Below, piece after piece: positions 1 to 8,587 of a DNA stretch of 38,231 bases (the first letter of the stretch is position 1; each line of letters opens with the position of its first letter). Source of the DNA: an uncultured Alphaproteobacteria bacterium (GTDB taxonomy: Bacteria; Pseudomonadota; Alphaproteobacteria; UBA11222); the NCBI GenBank assembly GCA_947258435.1, contig CAMYID010000010.1, positions 1 through 38,231 of the forward strand, read 5' to 3'. Under the pieces are notes generated by a model. That model searched no databases, was not told the origin of the DNA, and saw nothing but the letters and a program-made list of their open reading frames with translations. The position numbers and the translations under genes were made by a program.

Positions 1-659
1 AAGAATTCCTTGATCTCGGAACCGGGCTTGCGCGCGGCGGACACGTCAATCGGGTTGATGACATTGATGCCGTTCTGGATGAAGGTGCTTTCGCCCCAGC
101 TGATCACCTGATTGCCGAGCTTGACATCGAGTGGCAGGCTGCCCACTTCGAAATTACCCAGCACGAAATAGTCGAACAGCTTGGCGGAGCGTTCCACCTC
201 GCTGCGCTGCGGGCTTTCCAGCTCGCGGAAATCGGTATCGCTGACCAGCGGATCGTAGAAGGCGGAACCACGGACAAAGCCTGTGAAGTTGCGCCAGTTG
301 AGTTGCATCTCGGAGGTGGCTTTCATGGTGCCCGAAAAGACGTCCCACTGATCATAGTTCAGATTGCCGTCATCGCCACTGACGCCAGCCGAGGACTTGT
401 CGAGCCCGGAAGCATCGAACCCCTGACAACCGCCATTCGCCTTGGAGATATTCTCGCAATTGCGCTTTGACGTACGCATTGAGGCACCCGCCGACACGAT
501 CGTATCGAGGAAGCCCTGCATTTCCCCATATTCAAATTCCACCGCTGTCGCCGGTGTTGCTATCAAGCCTGCGCCTAATGCGATGGCTGAAGCGGTGCAA
601 CCGCCCGCGATAGCCCGCGATGCATAATTTTTTTGCTTCCTGTCAGACTGGATTGACAT
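1..659 (-). CDS. DUF1302 family outer-membrane protein (N-terminal part, runs off the window)
   Basis: The frame stays open from an ATG at 659 to the left edge, giving 219 residues of a longer protein; the C-terminus is outside the window. The start has a GGGAGG ribosome site 7 nt upstream. Residues 1-40 form a long export signal ending in TPATA before VEFEYGEM. The mature part has alternating aromatic strands and the block GNQVISWGESTFIQNGINVI, followed by NPIDVSAARKPGSEIKEF, typical of DUF1302 outer-membrane proteins. In other bacteria these pair with DUF1329 lipoproteins and are tied to uptake or tolerance of hydrophobic compounds; that role is family knowledge, not visible here. No partner gene is in view. 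Family call is firm, substrate unknown. Confidence 0.85.
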   Translation of the reverse strand, partial: MSIQSDRKQKNYASRAIAGGCTASAIALGAGLIATPATAVEFEYGEMQGFLDTIVSAGASMRTSKRNCENISKANGGCQGFDASGLDKSSAGVSGDDGNLNYDQWDVFSGTMKATSEMQLNWRNFTGFVRGSAFYDPLVSDTDFRELESPQRSEVERSAKLFDYFVLGNFEVGSLPLDVKLGNQVISWGESTFIQNGINVINPIDVSAARKPGSEIKEF

Positions 660-769
660 GCATGCCTCCCTATTTGCGGCCCAAATTTATTGTTAGTAGA
701 TGGATTGCGTTTCGCCCGCGTCCGTTTGAATCGCCGGGTTTACGTTTGAGTTCCGATCGCCCCGGCAAG

Positions 770-806
770 AAAAAAGGACGGTCCACCCGAAACCGGGCAG
801 ACCGTC
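770..806 (-). terminator. Rho-independent terminator reading leftwards
   Basis: Read on the minus strand, GACGGTC (806-800) pairs with GACCGTC (783-777), with an inner CCCG/CGGG pairing, and is followed directly by C and a run of six T. It is a well-formed intrinsic terminator and must serve a leftward transcript coming from 810-1060, because the next leftward gene only starts at 659. Confidence 0.75.
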
Positions 807-1062
807 AGTTTCTATAGAGGCATAGCGCCGCCAAGTCGGCGCTGTGGCTTGTCCGGCGCGGCTATTTTGCGCCGGGTCTGCAAGGCACGCGTTCCGGATA
901 AGACCGGTATGACCTGCAAACCTCGTGTGACCGCCCAGTCCGTGTCCCCACCCGTCCAGGCCGGTGGTGACGCGGATAAGCTGGTCTGAATTTCCTTTGC
1001 GGCTTGTCGCCCCTGAAAGCGGAACGGCTGCTGATATTTCTGACAAGCCCGCACCTCCCCAT
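807..1062 (-). ncRNA. Candidate structured RNA ending at the terminator
   Basis: No convincing protein gene fits this stretch: the minus-strand frames either run through the terminator or lack a spaced ribosome site. On the minus strand several stems can form: GGCTTGTC near the 5' end with GACAAGCC near the 3' end, GGTTTGCA with TGCAGACC around an inner CCGG/CCGG hairpin, CCGGCGC with GCGCCGG (near 854-876), and GCGCC/GGCGC just before the terminator. I found none of the signature sequences of RNase P RNA, tmRNA or SRP RNA, and it does not resemble 6S RNA as I know it. The 5' end near 1062 is a guess from the edge of the GC-rich block. It could also be an untranslated remnant. Confidence 0.35.
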
Positions 1063-1433
1063 TTCTTATTATTTCTTGTCTTGAGGAGGAGGTTATGTGC
1101 CGCGCTGGCAGTAATTCAATAAATATCTGACTAATACACTTTAGATGAAACAGTAAAGCATATGATTATATCAATTTTGAAGGTAAAATATGGAACAGTA
1201 TAAACTTAAACTTATTTTTGTCTCGTGAATAAAAATTAATATTAATGTCTATTAGAAAACTTTCTTGCGGCTTCCGGCGGGCCCGAATAACAGATGCATC
1301 CCGCCCCGCCTGCCGATATTGCGGACGCAATTCCGTGCATTATTGATGAGATCATGCGATATCTGCCCGGCAGCGGTCGCGCGTTGTGGCGGCGGGCCGG
1401 CGCGGTAAATTCGGGCGAGGAGTTAGGTAAGCA
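1063..1433. other. AT-rich intergenic region upstream of the dihydroorotase gene
   Basis: No gene recognised. 1080-1255 is strikingly AT-rich and probably carries promoters in both directions: leftward for the candidate RNA and rightward for the amidohydrolase gene. A strong GAGGAGGAGG ribosome-like site at about 1084 precedes an 11-codon rightward mini-ORF at 1095-1130, which could be a leader peptide or chance. Confidence 0.4.
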
Positions 1434-2780
1434 ATGGAAAAGCCGTTCGACGTCATTTTTCGCGGTGCGACGGTTGTCAATCATGACGGGATCGGGATTG
1501 CCGATGTAGCTGTCAGGGATGGCCGGACTGCCGCCATAGGCGATCTGGGGCAGGCTGACGCTCATGAAAATGTCGCCGTAGCCGGGCTTCACCTGTTGCC
1601 CGGTGTCGTGGACAGTCAGGTGCATTTCCGCGAGCCGGGCAATGAACATAAGGAAGATCTTGAAAGCGGCAGCCGCGCGGCGGTGCTGGGCGGGGTGACA
1701 GCGGTATTTGAAATGCCCAATACGAATCCGCCAACCACAAGCGTTGCCGCGCTGCAGGATAAGCTTGATCGGGCGGCCGGCCGCATGCATTGCGACTATG
1801 CCTTCTATGCCGGCGCGGCGGAGGATAATCTCGATCTGCTGCCCGAGATGGAGCGTATGCCCGGCTGTGCGGGGGTCAAGTTGTTCATGGGGGCATCCAC
1901 CGGCAGTTTGCTTGTGGCAGAAGATGAAGGGGTGCGGCAGGTGCTGCGCCATGGCCGGCGGCGGATTGCGGTTCATTCGGAAGATCAGGCCTTGCTGGCC
2001 GAGCGGCGGTCGCTGACCCGGCCCGGTGATGCGGCAAGCCATGCGGAATGGCGTAATGCGGAATCCGCACTGCGCTGCACGCAACGGTTGTTGCGGTTGG
2101 TGCGGGAAACCGGGCGGCGGGTGCATGTGTTGCATGTGACGACTGCCGAGGAAATGATCCTGCTGGCGCAGCATAAGGATATTGCGACGGTTGAGGTCAC
2201 GCCGCAGCATCTGACATTCGCCGCCGAGGAGGCTTATGCAACTTGCGGGACCCGGGTACAGATGAACCCGCCGATCCGCGATGCGGAACATCGCGCCGGG
2301 CTCTGGCAGGGGCTTGCGGCGGGGATTGTCGATGTGCTGGGGTCGGATCACGCGCCCCATACCGCGCACGAAAAGGGCATCAGCCCGGGCAGCAATGCGC
2401 AATATCCCGATACGCCAAGCGGGATGCCCGGGGTGCAGACGCTGGTGCCGGTTATGCTCAACCATGTCGCAAACGGGCAGTTAAGCCTGGCGCGTTTCGT
2501 CGATCTGACCGCGCATGGGCCGCAGCGGGTCTTCGGCATGGCGGGCAAGGGGCGGCTCGCGGTGGGCTATGACGCGGATTACACATTGGTTGACCTGCGC
2601 GCCGAGCGGGTCGTTACCGATGCGATGATGGCGGGCAAATGCGGCTGGACGCCTTACAACGGGATGCGGCTGAAGGGGTGGCCCGTTGGCACGGTTATCC
2701 GCGGCAAACCGGTGATGTGGGAAGGGCAGCTTGTTGCGGAAGCTCAGGGCGCGCCAGTGCGTTTCCAGGAATGTTTGTAG
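1434..2780 (+). CDS. pyrC: Dihydroorotase family amidohydrolase (PyrC/AllB superfamily)
   Basis: Predicted cyclic-amide hydrolase of 448 residues, closest to class I dihydroorotases, which interconvert carbamoyl-aspartate and dihydroorotate in pyrimidine synthesis. It has the family blocks in order: DSQVHFREPG (about residues 60-69), VTAVFEMPNTNP, GVKLFMGASTG with the lysine expected to be carboxylated between the metals, HSED, HVLHVTTAEE, QMNPPIR, and GSDHAPHT carrying the late metal-binding Asp. The first motif is DSQVH rather than the usual DxHxH, so one metal-ligand histidine is replaced by glutamine. I believe this variant recurs among alphaproteobacterial dihydroorotase-like proteins. 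ATG 1434 has GAGGAG a little far upstream. It stands alone, with an oxidoreductase 147 nt downstream. Allantoinase or hydantoinase activity is a less likely alternative. Confidence 0.8.
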   Translation: MEKPFDVIFRGATVVNHDGIGIADVAVRDGRTAAIGDLGQADAHENVAVAGLHLLPGVVDSQVHFREPGNEHKEDLESGSRAAVLGGVTAVFEMPNTNPPTTSVAALQDKLDRAAGRMHCDYAFYAGAAEDNLDLLPEMERMPGCAGVKLFMGASTGSLLVAEDEGVRQVLRHGRRRIAVHSEDQALLAERRSLTRPGDAASHAEWRNAESALRCTQRLLRLVRETGRRVHVLHVTTAEEMILLAQHKDIATVEVTPQHLTFAAEEAYATCGTRVQMNPPIRDAEHRAGLWQGLAAGIVDVLGSDHAPHTAHEKGISPGSNAQYPDTPSGMPGVQTLVPVMLNHVANGQLSLARFVDLTAHGPQRVFGMAGKGRLAVGYDADYTLVDLRAERVVTDAMMAGKCGWTPYNGMRLKGWPVGTVIRGKPVMWEGQLVAEAQGAPVRFQECL

Positions 2781-2927
2781 ATTGCCTCGACCAGCCCACA
2801 CCTTCGGCCGGGCTTGGTATGAACAATGATGCGCAGGCGTGATGGATTTGCGCCCTGAGCCGGCGGAACCATAAGCCAGTTGAACAAGAAAATTGTGTCA
2901 CGCGAATTTGAGTTAAGGGAGCATGCA

Positions 2928-3923
2928 ATGGACGATAATTTTCAGGCGATTTTGATCAGCAAGACAGATGACGGGCAGGAGGTTGCGCTGACCCGGTTAA
3001 GCGATGCGGATCTGCCCGAAGGTGATGTGACGGTCGCGGTTGAATATTCCACCGTGAATTACAAGGACGGGCTGGCAATAACCGGCGCGTCGCCGATCGT
3101 TCGCAAATTTCCCATGGTGCCGGGGATCGATCTGGCCGGCACGGTGGCGCAGTCCGCAAATCCTGACTTTTCCGCCGGCGACAAAGTGGTCGTCAACGGG
3201 TTCGGACTGAGCGAGGCGCATTGGGGCGGTTACACCCGGCGGCAGCGGCTTGATGCCGGTTTTCTGGTGCCCTTGCCCGATGCTTTCACCACCAGGCAGG
3301 CGATGGCGATCGGCACCGGCGGCTATACCGCGATGCTGTGTGTCATGGCGCTTGAGGCGCAGGGGGTTCAGCCGGCCGATGGCGATGTGCTTGTCACCGG
3401 TGCGGCGGGCGGCGTTGGCAGTGTTGCCATCGCGGTTCTGGCGAAACGCGGTTACCGCGTGATCGCGTCCACCGGCCGGGTTGCGGAGGCGGATTATCTG
3501 ACCGCGCTGGGCGCGGCTGAGATTATCGATCGGGAGGAGCTGTCGGGAACGCCGCGTGCCCTTGGCAAGGAACGCTGGGCCGGGGTTGTCGATGCGGTTG
3601 GCAGCACAACGCTTGCCAATGCGATCGCGCAGACCCGCTATGGCGGTGCGGTGGCGGCCTGCGGACTGGCACAGGGGGCCGATCTGCCGGTTTCCGTCAT
3701 GCCCTTTATCCTGCGTGGTGTGACGCTTGCCGGGGTGGATTCGGTGATGGCGCCGCAGCCGGTGCGCCGCGCCGCCTGGGACCGGCTTGCAAATGATCTT
3801 GAACCGGCCAAACTCGAAATGATCGCGGCGCAGACGATCCCCTTGTCCGCAGTGCCACAGGCGGCGCAGGATATTCTGGATGGCCGTGTCAGAGGCCGGC
3901 TGATCGTCGATGTGAATGCATAA
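2928..3923 (+). CDS. acuI: Acrylyl-CoA reductase AcuI/YhdH-type MDR oxidoreductase
   Basis: Medium-chain dehydrogenase/reductase of 331 residues without structural zinc. Members reduce acrylyl-CoA to propionyl-CoA with NADPH, detoxifying acrylate, including that from dimethylsulfoniopropionate breakdown. Visible landmarks are [14 protein letters not shown] near residue 40, [13 protein letters not shown], the [13 protein letters not shown] block, [16 protein letters not shown], the nucleotide-binding [14 protein letters not shown] and the C-terminal [14 protein letters not shown] 2928 is chosen because AAGGGA lies 7 nt upstream; the frame extends to a TTG at 2880 that has no such support. A GC-rich hairpin (3926-3941) follows the stop. 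No DMSP lyase gene lies nearby, so general acrylyl-CoA detoxification is the safe reading. Confidence 0.85.
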   Translation: MDDNFQAILISKTDDGQEVALTRLSDADLPEGDVTVAVEYSTVNYKDGLAITGASPIVRKFPMVPGIDLAGTVAQSANPDFSAGDKVVVNGFGLSEAHWGGYTRRQRLDAGFLVPLPDAFTTRQAMAIGTGGYTAMLCVMALEAQGVQPADGDVLVTGAAGGVGSVAIAVLAKRGYRVIASTGRVAEADYLTALGAAEIIDREELSGTPRALGKERWAGVVDAVGSTTLANAIAQTRYGGAVAACGLAQGADLPVSVMPFILRGVTLAGVDSVMAPQPVRRAAWDRLANDLEPAKLEMIAAQTIPLSAVPQAAQDILDGRVRGRLIVDVNA

Positions 3924-4202
3924 AGCCGCGGCATCGCGGCGCGGCACAAAGCCGTGCGGCCAGAATGCCTGACAAGGGGTTTGGCCGCACGCCGCGCCGC
4001 GTGCGCAAGCCATGCGCGGATCGCGTGCGCGGAAGCGGGATGACGCATCGATCGCGCCTTGACAGAGCCGCCGCACCCCGCCTATATGGCCCTCCGCAGC
4101 CAATCAGTTGTTGGCCCTGTCAGGCCATGCCGATGACCTTGATCGGAAGCATTGTTTGAAAGTGCATCGGCGGTTGCGGGTTCACGGCGTGTCAGCCCAT
4201 GG

Positions 4203-4279
4203 GGCGGAGTAGCTCAGCTGGTTAGAGCAGCGGAATCATAATCCGCGTGTCGGGGGTTCGAGTCCCTCCTCCGCTACCA
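4203..4279 (+). tRNA. tRNA-Met (anticodon CAT), elongator type
   Basis: The 77-nt cloverleaf includes an encoded CCA. The acceptor stem is GGCGGAG/CTCCGCT (first pair G-U), the D-arm GCTC/GAGC, the anticodon stem GCGGA/TCCGC around loop ATCATAA, and the T-arm GGGGG-TTCGAGT-CCCTC. The paired first position argues against initiator tRNA. CAT could also be a lysidine-modified Ile2 tRNA, but the sequence matches the elongator tRNA-Met I know from alphaproteobacteria. The atypical insert at 4456-5666 lies just downstream. Confidence 0.93.
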
Positions 4280-4455
4280 AAATTTTCTTTATATTGCAGG
4301 TGGTTAGCTCTGGTGCGCTGCGGGCGTGCTCATGCGTGGCGCGCCTGGGGTTGCATTCTGGGTTGCAGCAGGTGTGGGCTTGAATGCGATGGGGTGGGGC
4401 GGACTGAATGCCTCCTGCCCTAAAAAGAGGCCATCTGGACGTGCTCAAAAACAGC

Positions 4456-4773
4456 TCAGTAGCCAGTCTCTTCAGGTGGCCCTCCTGAAATCAGCTTCCA
4501 GCGACCATCGGGGTATTTTTGGTACAACTGAGCCTTGCCCCAGCCGATGATCGGCGAATATTTGAAGGCACATACGACGCACAGATTTCCCCAAAATGGA
4601 TCAGGGCTGTGCGATGCTGGCCCATCAACCATATATTTTTCTTCGTCCATTGGTCGTGAACACACATCGCAATTCAAAATCTCACCGTGCCATTGTAGAT
4701 CGCCCCAATCCCGTGTTTCAGAATTGGCAATCTGGTCGAAGTGAGAAAGCGCTTCAGAATGCCGTGCGTTCAC
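4456..4773 (-). CDS. Hypothetical small protein with two CxxC motifs, partner of the HNH gene
   Basis: 105 residues that I cannot assign to a family. Two CxxC pairs, CDVC near residue 35 and CVVC near residue 67, suggest a zinc ribbon. The C-terminal half is aromatic-rich (YSPIIGWGKAQLYQKYPDGR). Its ATG overlaps the stop of the upstream HNH gene by 4 nt (ATGA), so the pair is very probably translationally coupled and functionally linked. Base composition is AT-richer than the surroundings, in keeping with acquisition next to the tRNA gene. Possible roles are partner or inhibitor of the nuclease; nothing in the sequence decides. Confidence 0.6.
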   Translation of the reverse strand: MNARHSEALSHFDQIANSETRDWGDLQWHGEILNCDVCSRPMDEEKYMVDGPASHSPDPFWGNLCVVCAFKYSPIIGWGKAQLYQKYPDGRWKLISGGPPEETGY

Positions 4774-5666
4774 TGGAAGAAACCATTGTCAGGCGCACCA
4801 AGAAAAAGCGGTGAAGCAATCGCTATCCGGTTCTCAAAGTCGACGCTGTTGATATGAACCAAGCCCAGGGCCGTCAAAGTTCCATCGGTGAGCGTCACGT
4901 AAGCCGTGGCGGTGGTGATCCAGCGTGGATCGATGAGACAAAAAAGCTTCCATCCATCAAATTTCCTATAGATTGTACTTTCAAGTTTTTTCCACGCAGA
5001 AACTAAATCTATTTGTTCAGATATTTTCTTGCTGCGGAAATTTGATGCGGGTGAAAACCAATACGAACCGATAGCAAGTTCTTCAAGCTCAGTTTCTCTC
5101 TTGAGTTCATTTGCATATAGTTCTTCGTGATTTATGACATTTGTGTATGCAGCCATGAGGTGCCCTGCATCCATGCCAAGTTTTCTTATTGAGGTCGCTC
5201 CTTCGAAACGAACATTTGGAAGAGAGATTGAATTTACAACGGCGTACATGTCTGCGCGCGGAATATTTATATAGTATAGATAATGAAATTTTGGACGTCG
5301 GATAATCGAATTTCCAAGGGACTCCTCTACCCATGCGTAGTGTTCATCCCTAATTTGAGCGAGCTTGTCCCTCGAATACTCCTTCGGCTGTTGATCGACT
5401 TCACTGTGGCAGGTCTTGCACAACAAAATAAGATTTCGTGCGGAAGCTCTGTCCTCATCGTCTACTTGAGGGTTGGCTCGTGGGCCGATATCCGAAAACG
5501 CCACAATATGGGCATCGTCACCTAAGCGTGCCCTCTCTCCAAACTCATTCTCGACGAACACTTCTCGGCGACATTTGTTGCATCGGCCTCCTGATTTTCC
5601 AACGATGAAGCGGCGGTCTGCTTCGCTTATCTTTTTTCTATTTCTCGTCATGTAAACCAAATCCAT
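4770..5666 (-). CDS. HNH endonuclease with uncharacterised C-terminal domain
   Basis: 298 residues. The N-terminal 95 or so form an HNH nuclease with zinc-binding cysteines: GRCNKCRREVF, then DDAHIVAFSDIGPRANP, then NLILLCKTCHSEVDQQP, so CxxC, the AHI histidine, the Asn and the final CxxCH are all present. The remaining about 200 residues, starting FHYLYYINIPRADMYAVV, are not a domain I recognise and may sense or recruit a target. The start may be ATG 5666 or ATG 5651 (MTRNRKK); neither has a clear ribosome site. It is the first gene of a two-gene leftward unit beside tRNA-Met, in AT-richer DNA. Restriction-like anti-phage defence is the natural hypothesis, but it is inference. Confidence 0.75.
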   Translation of the reverse strand: MDLVYMTRNRKKISEADRRFIVGKSGGRCNKCRREVFVENEFGERARLGDDAHIVAFSDIGPRANPQVDDEDRASARNLILLCKTCHSEVDQQPKEYSRDKLAQIRDEHYAWVEESLGNSIIRRPKFHYLYYINIPRADMYAVVNSISLPNVRFEGATSIRKLGMDAGHLMAAYTNVINHEELYANELKRETELEELAIGSYWFSPASNFRSKKISEQIDLVSAWKKLESTIYRKFDGWKLFCLIDPRWITTATAYVTLTDGTLTALGLVHINSVDFENRIAIASPLFLGAPDNGFFQ

Positions 5667-5894
5667 AGAAATCGTTGGCCAGCGGAGAATAGACGCCGAG
5701 TCCTGTCCCGATGCAGGGTCTAGTTCCCCTCGGTGTCCTCTTCTGTGTTTGACCCAGCCCCCTGATCCAGGCCACTGGTCAGTAGAGTCTGTTCACATTT
5801 CTTTCTTGTGATTGAGGTTTCGTCAAGGCCTGCTGAGCGCAGGCGTCCCCAACGCCCGCTTACATTGCTGGACAATCTCTGTCGAAAAGCGATA

Positions 5895-5909
5895 TGTTAT
5901 ATTATAACA
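5895..5909 (+). promoter_or_regulatory. Zur-type operator upstream of the zinc-uptake operon
   Basis: TGTTATATTATAACA is a perfect 7-1-7 palindrome, close to the known Zur box core (TGTTATA-n-TATAACA). It lies 37 nt before the first gene of an operon encoding ZnuA- and ZnuB-like proteins, so zinc-dependent repression by Zur is a strong inference. Confidence 0.85.
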
Positions 5910-5945
5910 AAAACGATGTGACGACGCGCCTGCACAGGGGTTGGG

Positions 5946-6269
5946 GTGACAAGCTTGCGAAAAAAAGATCGGCCCAAACAGGCAACAAAACGGTATTTGG
6001 CCGTCGCGTTTGTTTTTGTGCTGGCCCAGATATATGGCGCGGTGCATGCGGCTGAGTTTGGCTCCGATCCGCACGACCATGCAGGCATTTCCTGTGCCGT
6101 TCATTTTCTTTCCCAAGCCACCAAAACGTTAGACACACCGCCATCGGTCATTGTTGATTCGCCGCTCCAATTCGGTGTGGTGGAACATTTCCAGACGGTT
6201 GCCTTCTGGCATCCGCAATCCCTGACCAACCAGCACGACATCCGGGGGCCGCCACCTTTCCTGCGTTGA
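5946..6269 (+). CDS. Small exported His-containing protein, DUF2946-like
   Basis: 107 residues from a GTG start with an AGGGG ribosome site. A basic N-terminus and one hydrophobic segment (YLAVAFVFVLAQIYGAV, about 17-33) form a signal peptide or anchor. Next comes a short His/Cys stretch (DPHDHAGISC) and a C-terminus ending RGPPPFLR, resembling DUF2946 proteins, which accompany metal-handling genes. It is the first gene after the Zur box and 46 nt before the outer-membrane protein, so a role in periplasmic zinc handling is likely. The family match is by general pattern only. Confidence 0.6.
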   Translation: MTSLRKKDRPKQATKRYLAVAFVFVLAQIYGAVHAAEFGSDPHDHAGISCAVHFLSQATKTLDTPPSVIVDSPLQFGVVEHFQTVAFWHPQSLTNQHDIRGPPPFLR

Positions 6270-6315
6270 AATCTGCCCCGCAAGGGGACCAACAAATTCA
6301 TGACAGGAGAAACCG

Positions 6316-7650
6316 ATGATTAGACCCATTTTTGGGCAGCTATCGGCCGTGGTCGCGATGACCTGGCTGGTATCACCAGCATTTGCACAGGATACGCAGG
6401 CGATCCGGAAGGAAATCGAAGCGCTCAAACAAACCTACGAAACCCGTATTTCCGAACTGGAATCCCGTCTCAAGGACGTGGAAGAAAAGAAAAAAGCACA
6501 CTCCGCCGAAACACCAGCACCGGCATCGTCCGGCAGATCGGTTTTCGGTAACAGCTTTAACCCGTCCATCGGGGTCGTTTTGAACGGCAAAGCATCGTCC
6601 TTTTCACGGGGCACCTCTGAAATCGCGGGTTTTGGGGTCGGTGAAGAAGGCGAACGTGGCAAGGAAGGGCTGGCGATCGATGAGTCAGAACTGAATTTCT
6701 CAGCCAATGTAGACGACAAGTTCTATGGCAGCCTGACGGCCGCGATCGTCCGGGAAGGCGGTGAGGACAAGATCGAACTCGAGGAAGCGTACATTCAAAC
6801 GCTGCCCGGCACCGGCCTTCCAACAGGCTCCCGGATCAAGGCAGGACGCGCTTTCTGGACGCTGGGATATTTGAACGAGCATCACGCCCATGCGGATGAT
6901 TTCGCGGACCGGCCGCTGCCGTACCGGGTCTATCTGAACAAGGCGTTCAATGATGACGGGATACAGCTTTCCTATGTTCTGCCCACCGGTTTTTATAGCG
7001 AAATCGGCGGTGGCGCGTTCCGTGGCGATGATTTTCCCGCAGGCGGATCGGTCAGCGGATTGGGAGCGTGGTCGGCCTTTGCCCGTATCGGCGGTGACAT
7101 CGGGAATAGTCAGAGCTGGCGTGTCGGCGGCTATGTTCTGGGAAGCGACGCAAATGGCCGCATTTCCAACGAGGATATGGTCACGTTTATTGGCCAGTCG
7201 CGTCTCTACGCCGCCGATCTCCGCTATACTTGGGCACCGACCGGCAATCCGAAGCAAAGCGAGGTGATCCTCCAGGGCGAATACTTCCACCGTGACGATG
7301 ACGGCACGTATGAAGATGCCGATGCAGGAACAGGGCCCGTGGCTTTCGATGACGATTCCAGCGGTTGGTACATACAGGGTGTTTACAAATTTGCCCCGAT
7401 CTGGCGGGTCGGTGCGCGGTATGCCCGGATGAGTACACCGGGGACACCGGCCGGACTTGTCGGAAGCGCTCTGGATTCAGGGGGCCATGATCCCGATACC
7501 ATTTCCGTCATGGGCGACTGGACCAACAGCGAGTTCGGCAGAATCAGGTTGCAATATAACCGGGAAGAGCTTTCGTCGGGTGCGGACGATAATCAGTTGC
7601 TGCTGCAGTACATCATGAGCATCGGTGCCCATGGCGCCCATGCGTATTGA
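6316..7650 (+). CDS. Zur-regulated outer-membrane beta-barrel (porin-like)
   Basis: 444 residues. Signal peptide to about residue 24 (cleavage after SPAFA), then a short coiled coil rich in E, K and L (about 28-60) like that of trimeric or OprP-like porins, a linker rich in Pro, Ala and Ser, and a barrel domain full of alternating strands with acidic loops (DDFPAGGS, HRDDDGTYEDADAG). The EHHAHADDFADR segment near residue 193 is a possible metal-binding loop. The C-terminus IGAHGAHAY lacks a classical terminal Phe but ends in an aromatic residue. AGGAGA stands before ATG 6316, and znuA begins 10 nt after the stop. From its position it probably lets zinc or a zinc chelate cross the outer membrane without TonB. 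No named family recognised. Confidence 0.75.
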   Translation: MIRPIFGQLSAVVAMTWLVSPAFAQDTQAIRKEIEALKQTYETRISELESRLKDVEEKKKAHSAETPAPASSGRSVFGNSFNPSIGVVLNGKASSFSRGTSEIAGFGVGEEGERGKEGLAIDESELNFSANVDDKFYGSLTAAIVREGGEDKIELEEAYIQTLPGTGLPTGSRIKAGRAFWTLGYLNEHHAHADDFADRPLPYRVYLNKAFNDDGIQLSYVLPTGFYSEIGGGAFRGDDFPAGGSVSGLGAWSAFARIGGDIGNSQSWRVGGYVLGSDANGRISNEDMVTFIGQSRLYAADLRYTWAPTGNPKQSEVILQGEYFHRDDDGTYEDADAGTGPVAFDDDSSGWYIQGVYKFAPIWRVGARYARMSTPGTPAGLVGSALDSGGHDPDTISVMGDWTNSEFGRIRLQYNREELSSGADDNQLLLQYIMSIGAHGAHAY

Positions 7651-7660
7651 GGAGGCCGGC

Positions 7661-8587
7661 ATGGCCCGCAAATCTTCATTGATTGCAATGGTGTTGCTGG
7701 GGATGGCGTTTGCCTCCCCGGCATTCGCCAAAATACGCATATTCGCCTGTGAACCGGAATGGGCGGCCCTGGCCCGTGAAGTAGGCGGAAACCGCGTCGA
7801 GGCCTTTTCCGCAACCCACAAACAACAGGATCCGCATCATATCCGTGCCAAGCCCAGCCTCATCGCATCGATGAGACACGCAGACCTGTTGTTTTGCTCC
7901 GGCGCTGGGTTGGAAGTTGGCTGGCTCCCTATTCTGCTGCGGCAAGCCGCACCTGCCGACCTCCAGCCGGGGCAGCCGGGCCATTTTATGGCGGCCGATT
8001 ATGTGAGCGTGCTGGAAAAGCCCGCTATCGTCGACCGCAGTCTGGGCGACATTCACCCGGAAGGAAATCCGCACGTTCATCTCGATGCCCGAAACATTGT
8101 ACCGTTAGCGCAAGAACTCTCCCGCCGACTGGCCATTGTCGATCCGCCGAATGCCCAGGTTTATGCGGAACAAACCGACGCTTTTGTACGCCGATGGTCG
8201 CACAAACTCGCCGGATGGGAAGCGCGTGCCGCCAAGCTAGAGGGCATGCCGCTCATCGTGCATCACAAATCCTGGGCGTATCTGGTCCACTGGCTGGGTT
8301 TGAAGCAGGTGGCAACGCTCGAGCCCCGGCCCGGTATTCAACCCACACCGGGACATCTGAATGAGTTGCTGAAAATCTCCCGGACGCAACCGGTAAAAGC
8401 CATTCTGCGCACACCTTACGATCCATCCGAAGCTTCGGGCTGGTTATCCTCCAAAACAGGCATTCCGGCAATTACCCTTCCCTACACGGTTGAAAAGGGC
8501 GCCGCTACGGGGGCCCTTCAGGCATTGTTCGAGGAAACGATTGCGCTGCTGGAAAAGGCGAACAAGGCCGATCATGCAGGGCAGTGA
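7661..8587 (+). CDS. znuA: Zinc ABC transporter substrate-binding protein (ZnuA-like)
   Basis: 308 residues, cluster A-I metal-binding periplasmic protein. The first 23 or so residues are a signal peptide ending SPAFA. Expected ligand regions are present: HKQQDPHHIRAKPS (first His), GNPHVHLDARN (second His), PLIVHHKSWAYLVHWLGL (third His) and the late acidic region LRTPYDPSEASGW. The long His-rich loop of gammaproteobacterial ZnuA is absent, leaving only DIHPEGNPHVH. ATG 7661 is chosen because GAGGAGG precedes it; the frame continues upstream into the previous gene. It overlaps the permease gene by 14 nt. Zinc rather than manganese is inferred from the Zur box. Confidence 0.88.
   Translation: MARKSSLIAMVLLGMAFASPAFAKIRIFACEPEWAALAREVGGNRVEAFSATHKQQDPHHIRAKPSLIASMRHADLLFCSGAGLEVGWLPILLRQAAPADLQPGQPGHFMAADYVSVLEKPAIVDRSLGDIHPEGNPHVHLDARNIVPLAQELSRRLAIVDPPNAQVYAEQTDAFVRRWSHKLAGWEARAAKLEGMPLIVHHKSWAYLVHWLGLKQVATLEPRPGIQPTPGHLNELLKISRTQPVKAILRTPYDPSEASGWLSSKTGIPAITLPYTVEKGAATGALQALFEETIALLEKANKADHAGQ

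Noticed and set aside
812..1054. 80-residue minus-strand frame starting at GTG
   Set aside because: The purine-rich stretch overlaps the GTG instead of lying upstream, and the sequence looks like translated structured RNA.
1242..2465. 407-residue minus-strand frame
   Set aside because: Lies antisense to the dihydroorotase-like gene, which has clear family motifs; the frame has no recognisable domain and arises from high GC at third positions.
2997..4103. 368-residue minus-strand frame
   Set aside because: Antisense shadow of acuI; composition rich in Arg, His and Pro and no domain.
4236..4448. Minus-strand frame ending VAEEGLEPPTRGL
   Set aside because: This well-known false protein end comes from reading a tRNA gene backwards; it overlaps the tRNA-Met.
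4203..5760. Integration event with tRNA-derived attachment sites
   Set aside because: I looked for a copy of the tRNA 3' end near 5667-5760 and found none, and there is no integrase gene, so a defined island with att sites is not supported.
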